A DNA stretch of 64,000 nt, taken from positions 42,788,462 through 42,852,461 of the forward strand of contig CM039464.1 in the NCBI GenBank assembly GCA_022414725.1, read 5' to 3'. The notes under the pieces are model-generated. The model saw nothing but the letters and a program-made list of their open reading frames with translations, searched no databases and had not been told where the DNA came from. The stretch comes from Microglena sp. YARC. Lineage: Eukaryota; Chlorophyta; Chlorophyceae; Chlamydomonadales; Chlamydomonadaceae. Each line of letters opens with the position of its first letter. Within the stretch, counting starts at the first letter, position 1. A program made the translations under genes and the position numbers. This document shows, piece by piece, positions 61,301 through 64,000 of this stretch.

Positions 61301-64000
61301 ACAAATGAAGCAATGCTCTGATGCAGCAAAAAAATGAAACCGTGCTCTGGTGAATGGCAAAAATAAATAAATACTTATGAAACCATGCTTTGATGAATTG
61401 CAATAAAAAAGTGAAATCATGCCCTGGTGAATGGCAAAAATCAATACATACTAATGAAAACATGCCCTGGTGAATGGCGAAAATCAATACGTACTAATGA
61501 AAACATGCTCTGATGAATTACAATAAATGAATAAATAAATAAATAGATACAAATGTAACCTCACTCTGTTGCATCGCAGCAAAAAAACTGAAACCATGAT
61601 CTGGTGAATTGCAAAAATCAATCAACACTAATGAAACCATGCTCTGACGAATTGCAATAAATAAATAAAAATGAAACCATGCTCTGGTTAATTGCAATAA
61701 ATACTAATGAAAATGAAACCATGCTCTGGTTAATTGCAATAAATACTAATGAAAATGAAACCATGCTCTGGTTAATTGCAATATATACTAATGAAAATGA
61801 AACCATGCTCTGATTCATAGGAATAACTAAACAAATAAATGAAACCATGCCCTTGTGCATTGCAGAGGATTTGTGGACGCTCTAGTTCGCATTGGTCAAG
61901 AAGAAGGATTGAAGGGCTACTACAAGGGCCTTGCACCTAGTCTTGTTCTGGTAAGTCTGTGTAAACATGTGTTGTGCGAGTAGGGGTGTGTGCGGTGGGG
62001 GTGGGGGTGGTGGTTATACGGAATGAGTTGCCTGTTTTATGTAATGAGTTGTTTGTTATATGCACGTATGTTATATGTAATGACTTCAATGTTATATGCA
62101 CCTCAGGTATATGTAATGAGTTAAATGTTACATGCACTGTAGGTATAAATTATGAGTTATATGTCATATGCACGTATGTTATATGTAATGACTTAAATGT
62201 TATATGCACTTCAGGTATATGTAATGAGTTGTTTGTTACATGCACTTTAGGTATTAATTCTGAGTTATATGTCATATGCACTTATATTTTATGTAATGAC
62301 TTAAATGTTATATGCACTTCAGGTACATGGAATGAGTTGTTTGTTACATGCACTTCTGTTTTATATTATGAGTTATATGTTAAATGCACAAATGCCACAT
62401 ATCATGTGTGTTGTGTATTGTGTTTGCGTGAGCGTGTGCATATAGTTTGGCAAGCTACTACAAGGACCTTGCCCCTCGTCTTGTTCTGGTGAGTGTGTTG
62501 TCTGTAATACTACTATGAGTAATAAGCTATGTCCTTATGCCACGTATCATGTGACTTGAGTGGTGTGTGCTGTGTGTTGTGTTTGTGTGAGCGTATGTAT
62601 ATAATTTGGTAAGCTAATACAAGGTCCTTCCCCCATGTCTTGTTCTGGTGCGTGTGTTTTGTGTAATACTACTATGAGTAATAAGCTATGTCCTTATGCC
62701 ACGTATCATGTGACTTGAGTGGTGTGTGCTGTGTTTGTGTAAGCGTGTGTGTATAGGTTGGTAAGCTAATACAAGGGCCTTGCCCCATGTCTTGTTCTGG
62801 TGAGTGTGTTGTGTGTAATACTACTATGAGTAATAAGCTATGTCCTTATGCCACGTATAATGTGACTTGAGTGGTGTGTGCTGTGTTTGTGTGAGCGTGT
62901 GTATATAGTTTGGTAAGCTAATACAAGGACCTTGCCCCTCGTCTTGTTCTGGTGAGTGTGTTGTGTGTAATACTACTATGAGTAATAAGCTATGTCCTTA
63001 TGCCACGTATAATGTGACTTGAGTGGTGTGTGCTGTGTTTGTGTGAGCGTGTGTATATAGTTTGGTAAGCTAATACAAGGGCCTTGCCCCATGTCTTGTT
63101 CTGGTGAGTGTGTTTTGTGTAATACTACTATGAGTAATAAGCTATGTCCTTATGCCACGTATCATGTGACTTGAGTGGTGTGTGCTGTGTTTGTGTGAGC
63201 GTGTGTATATAGTTTGGTAAGCTAATACAAGGGCCTTGCCCCATGTCTTGTTCTGGTGAGTGTGTTGTGTGTAATACTACTATGAGTAATAAGCTATGTC
63301 CTTATGCCACGTATCATGTGACTTGAGTGGTGTGTGCTGTGTTTGTGTGAGCGTGTGTATATAGTTTGGTAAGCTAATACAAGGGCCTTGCCCCATGTCT
63401 TGTTCTGGTGAGTGTGTTGTGTGTAATACTGCTATGAGTTATGAGCTATGCTCGTATCATGTGAGATTGTTTGTTGTGTTTGAATGAGTGTGTGTATATA
63501 TTTTGGTGGGCTAGAACGAGGCCTTGCTCAAAGCCTGGTCAACACAACAACACAACAATTCAATACAACAACATAGCACAACAGCACATAACACACTCCA
63601 ACCCAACCCGAACCAGAACAACACACTCCAACACTCTCCAACCCAACCCAACCCAACACACTCCAACCCAACACAACACACTCCCACCCAACCCGACACA
63701 CTCCACTCCACTCCAACCCACCCACCCTTGTAGCAGACTTTATTTCTCTCAACCATCATTCCTAATTAATTTGGGCCCAATCGAAAGTCGATTTTGCCTC
63801 TGAACCTCACTACCTTGTAGCAGGCCCAACCCAACCCAACCCAACCCAACCCAACCCAACCAACCCAACCCAACCCAACCCAACCCAACCCAACCAACCC
63901 AACCCACTCCAACCCAACCCACTCCAACCCAACCTAACCCCCCCTTGTAGCAGACCTTCCACGGCTCCATCCAGTTCGCTGTCTATGAGGAGCTTAAGTT
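55252..64000 (+). CDS. Mitochondrial carrier, SLC25 folate/FAD/pyrimidine-nucleotide branch (partial, six exons)
   Basis: Exons 55252-55337, 56656-56781, 57497-57615, 59896-60299, 61866-61950 and 63954-past 64000 join with consistent phases. The product has carrier signatures PFDVLK (repeat 1) and PLWLVK (repeat 2), each ending a transmembrane helix, and matching matrix-helix motifs YRGAVHAVQRMWQQEGVRAF and GFVDALVRIGQEEGLKGYY. The Trp in PLWLVK is typical of SLC25A32/FLX1/NDT-type carriers, which move folate, FAD, NAD or pyrimidine nucleotides across the mitochondrial (or peroxisomal/plastid) inner membrane. Substrate is not decidable here. The N-terminal exon(s) and repeat 3 are outside what I can see. 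Odd: a ~100-residue Ala/Ser/Thr-rich insert after repeat-2 helix 3, and introns made of exon-edge arrays. Confidence 0.9.
55338..56655. repeat. Carrier intron: CCCACCCA repeats and family D copy 3
   Basis: 55345-55370 is C-rich. 55435-55620 has CACCCACCCA and TAGTGAATTCAACCCC units. 55990-56395 is dispersed repeat family D, including GGCGGAGCCCCCTC and CGTCGCTTGCGACG. Just before the exon is a CATACCTAC run. Confidence 0.7.
56656..56781 (+). CDS. Carrier exon: matrix helix and helix 2 start
   Basis: Acceptor CCTGCTCAG, donor GTTCAG|GTGAGAG, 126 nt, phase 1 to phase 1. Reads VQDGLQGQSATYRGAVHAVQ, RMWQQEGVRAFYQGLTPAVV, GS: the EG...YQGLTP signature of SLC25 repeat 1. Confidence 0.9.
56782..57047 (+). 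repeat. 95-bp array carrying the 3' edge of exon 56656-56781
   Basis: Copies of TTCTACCAGGGCCTCACCCC, GCAGTGGTTGGTTCAG|GTGAG have donor edges at 56876 and 56971, each 95 bp after the previous; the real donor is at 56781. A further partial copy follows before family D. Confidence 0.9.
57048..57300 (+). repeat. Dispersed repeat family D, copy 4 (short)
   Basis: GGTGGAGTCCCCTCTCCTGG, GGGCGGGATTC, CTGACAAGTCAGCC and CGTGTCGCTTGCGACGCTGC, inserted within the carrier intron. Followed by ACCTTGACC repeats (57375-57475). Confidence 0.6.
57497..57615 (+). CDS. Carrier exon: helices 2-3 junction
   Basis: Acceptor TCATCCAG, donor GCCATG|GTGAGT. Phase 1 to 0. Reads GVAWSSYFYAYELIKTWHKG, GAEQLSPFGNMISAAQAGAM. 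W.SYF..YE.IK and the AAQAGAM helix-3 start are characteristic of this carrier branch. Confidence 0.9.
57616..57900 (+). repeat. ~43-bp array: exon 3' edge plus telomere-like TTTAGGG
   Basis: GCCATG|GTGAGTGGTCTGG recurs with donor edges at 57665, 57701, 57745, 57788, 57831 and 57874 (the last has lost GT), joined by GGTTTAGGGTTTAGGG-type sequence resembling plant/algal telomere repeats. Confidence 0.9.
57901..59700. repeat. Carrier intron: 56-bp array and related repeats
   Basis: 58025-58110 has GCTACTTCTACTACTGC units. 58200-58400 has repeats of ACCATAAACAAAATCAGAAC with a 27-nt C run (58360-58386). 58760-59510 has about thirteen 56-bp units (GCCTCCTGATAAGACCATAC, AAGAACAGGACCCCCAGC). Open frames of ~250 codons on the minus strand are produced by the array. 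Confidence 0.85.
59701..59895 (+). repeat. 5'-edge copies of carrier exon 59896
   Basis: ACTACCAG|GTGTGC at 59710 (short copy) and ACTACCAG|GTGTGCCTCATGACAAACCC at 59780 (32 nt of exon copied, then a T-rich stretch). The real acceptor is at 59896, 116 bp further. Confidence 0.9.
59896..60299 (+). CDS. Carrier exon: repeat 2 signature plus Ala-rich insert
   Basis: Acceptor CACCAG|GTGTGCC, donor TTACAG|GTAGGT, 134 codons plus 2 nt. Begins VCLMTNPLWLVKTRLQLQQK, then about 100 residues dominated by Ala, Ser, Thr and Gly (TAATAATGASASAAAAA and similar) before STLKPYR. In ordinary family members only about 20 residues separate PLWLVKTR from the matrix helix YxG, so this insert lies on the matrix loop. 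DNA in the insert is GCAACAGGAGCATCAGCA repeats. Confidence 0.85.
60300..61865. repeat. Carrier intron: 3'-edge copies and minisatellites
   Basis: Copies of GCCTCCACATTGAAGCCTTA, CAG|GTAGGT occur at about 60488 (GT lost), 60638 (AG lost) and 61197 (functional-looking GCAG|GTGGGT). Between them is a GGTGGCTGAGTTGTGGATGG minisatellite (60655-61110). 61270-61850 has GAAACCATGCTCTGGTTAAT units. Confidence 0.8.
61866..61950 (+). CDS. Carrier exon: matrix helix of repeat 2
   Basis: Acceptor GCATTGCAG|AGGATTT, donor GTTCTG|GTAAGT, 85 nt, phase 2 to 0. Reads RGFVDALVRIGQEEGLKGYY, KGLAPSLVL, the EG(L/V)KG.Y.G signature preceding helix 4. Confidence 0.9.
61951..63540 (+). repeat. 152-bp array carrying the 3' edge of exon 61866-61950
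   Basis: AATACAAGGGCCTTGCCCC, ATGTCTTGTTCTG|GTGAGTGTG recurs with donor edges at 62488, 62648, 62799, 62951, 63103, 63255 and 63407. The last five steps are 151-152 bp. 62030-62400 is a separate ATGAGTTATATGTTATATGC array. All seven edges keep GT; six keep GTGAGT and one is GTGCGT. Confidence 0.9.
63541..63953 (+). repeat. AACCC-type array with 5'-edge copies of exon 63954
   Basis: ACTCCAACCCAACCC repeats. CCTTGTAGCAG acceptor copies at edges 63737 and 63824 precede the real one at 63954. Confidence 0.8.
63954..64000 (+). CDS. Carrier exon: helix 4 (cut by window end)
   Basis: Acceptor CCTTGTAGCAG|ACCTTCC. Reads TFHGSIQFAVYEELK, matching the helix-4 end (HG..QF..YE.LK) of SLC25A32-type carriers. 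Continues beyond the window. Confidence 0.85.

Overview
This is a eukaryotic nuclear window. Coding exons are short, split by GT-AG introns, and buried in minisatellites, G/C homopolymers and retroelement debris. I see no bacterial operons, rRNA genes or CRISPR arrays. A LINE with RNase H and a restriction-like endonuclease C-terminus (an arrangement I associate with algal Dualen/RandI elements), TTTAGGG-like intron repeats and very repeat-rich introns suggest a chlorophyte green alga. Dunaliella is my guess from general appearance, not a proven assignment.

Layout. 1-7.1 kb: MITE, a decayed Ty1/copia element (2101-5927, 5-bp target duplication) and a tRNA-derived SINE. 7.3-9.8 kb: plus-strand exons around a 15-bp minisatellite. 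9.9-14.3 kb: a G-tract-bearing tandem unit holding fragments of two LINE families, then a 2.66-kb 5'-truncated LINE (11596-14256, 13-bp target duplication). 14.3-23.4 kb: SINEs and a non-autonomous hAT element, overlapping minus-strand exons at 17.4-19.9 kb. 23.8-38.2 kb: further minus-strand exons. I assign ten phase-0 exons between 17374 and 38230 provisionally to one gene. It starts at 38230 with an exon carrying eight TQT motifs of the dynein-light-chain-LC8 type. 38.9-48.3 kb: plus-strand exon, truncated L1-like LINE, intact armadillo-repeat ORF and a coiled-coil/RING gene. 50.3-53.9 kb: a 3.6-kb CATGGGT-type satellite. 55.2-64 kb: six exons of a mitochondrial carrier (SLC25, folate/FAD/pyrimidine-nucleotide branch) running off the window.

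The most unusual feature is how introns are built. At most exons of the carrier gene and the minus-strand gene, the adjacent intron is a tandem array whose unit contains that exon's own edge: repeats upstream of an exon copy the acceptor plus the first 15-95 nt of the exon, and repeats downstream copy the last 15-60 nt plus the donor. I never saw the opposite orientation. The pattern fits intron growth by tandem duplication across splice sites and leaves ladders of decoy splice sites beside each real one. Mobile elements are also nested legibly: hAT in SINE, LINE in SINE, LINE in tandem repeat, and an 18-nt LINE tail in another SINE.
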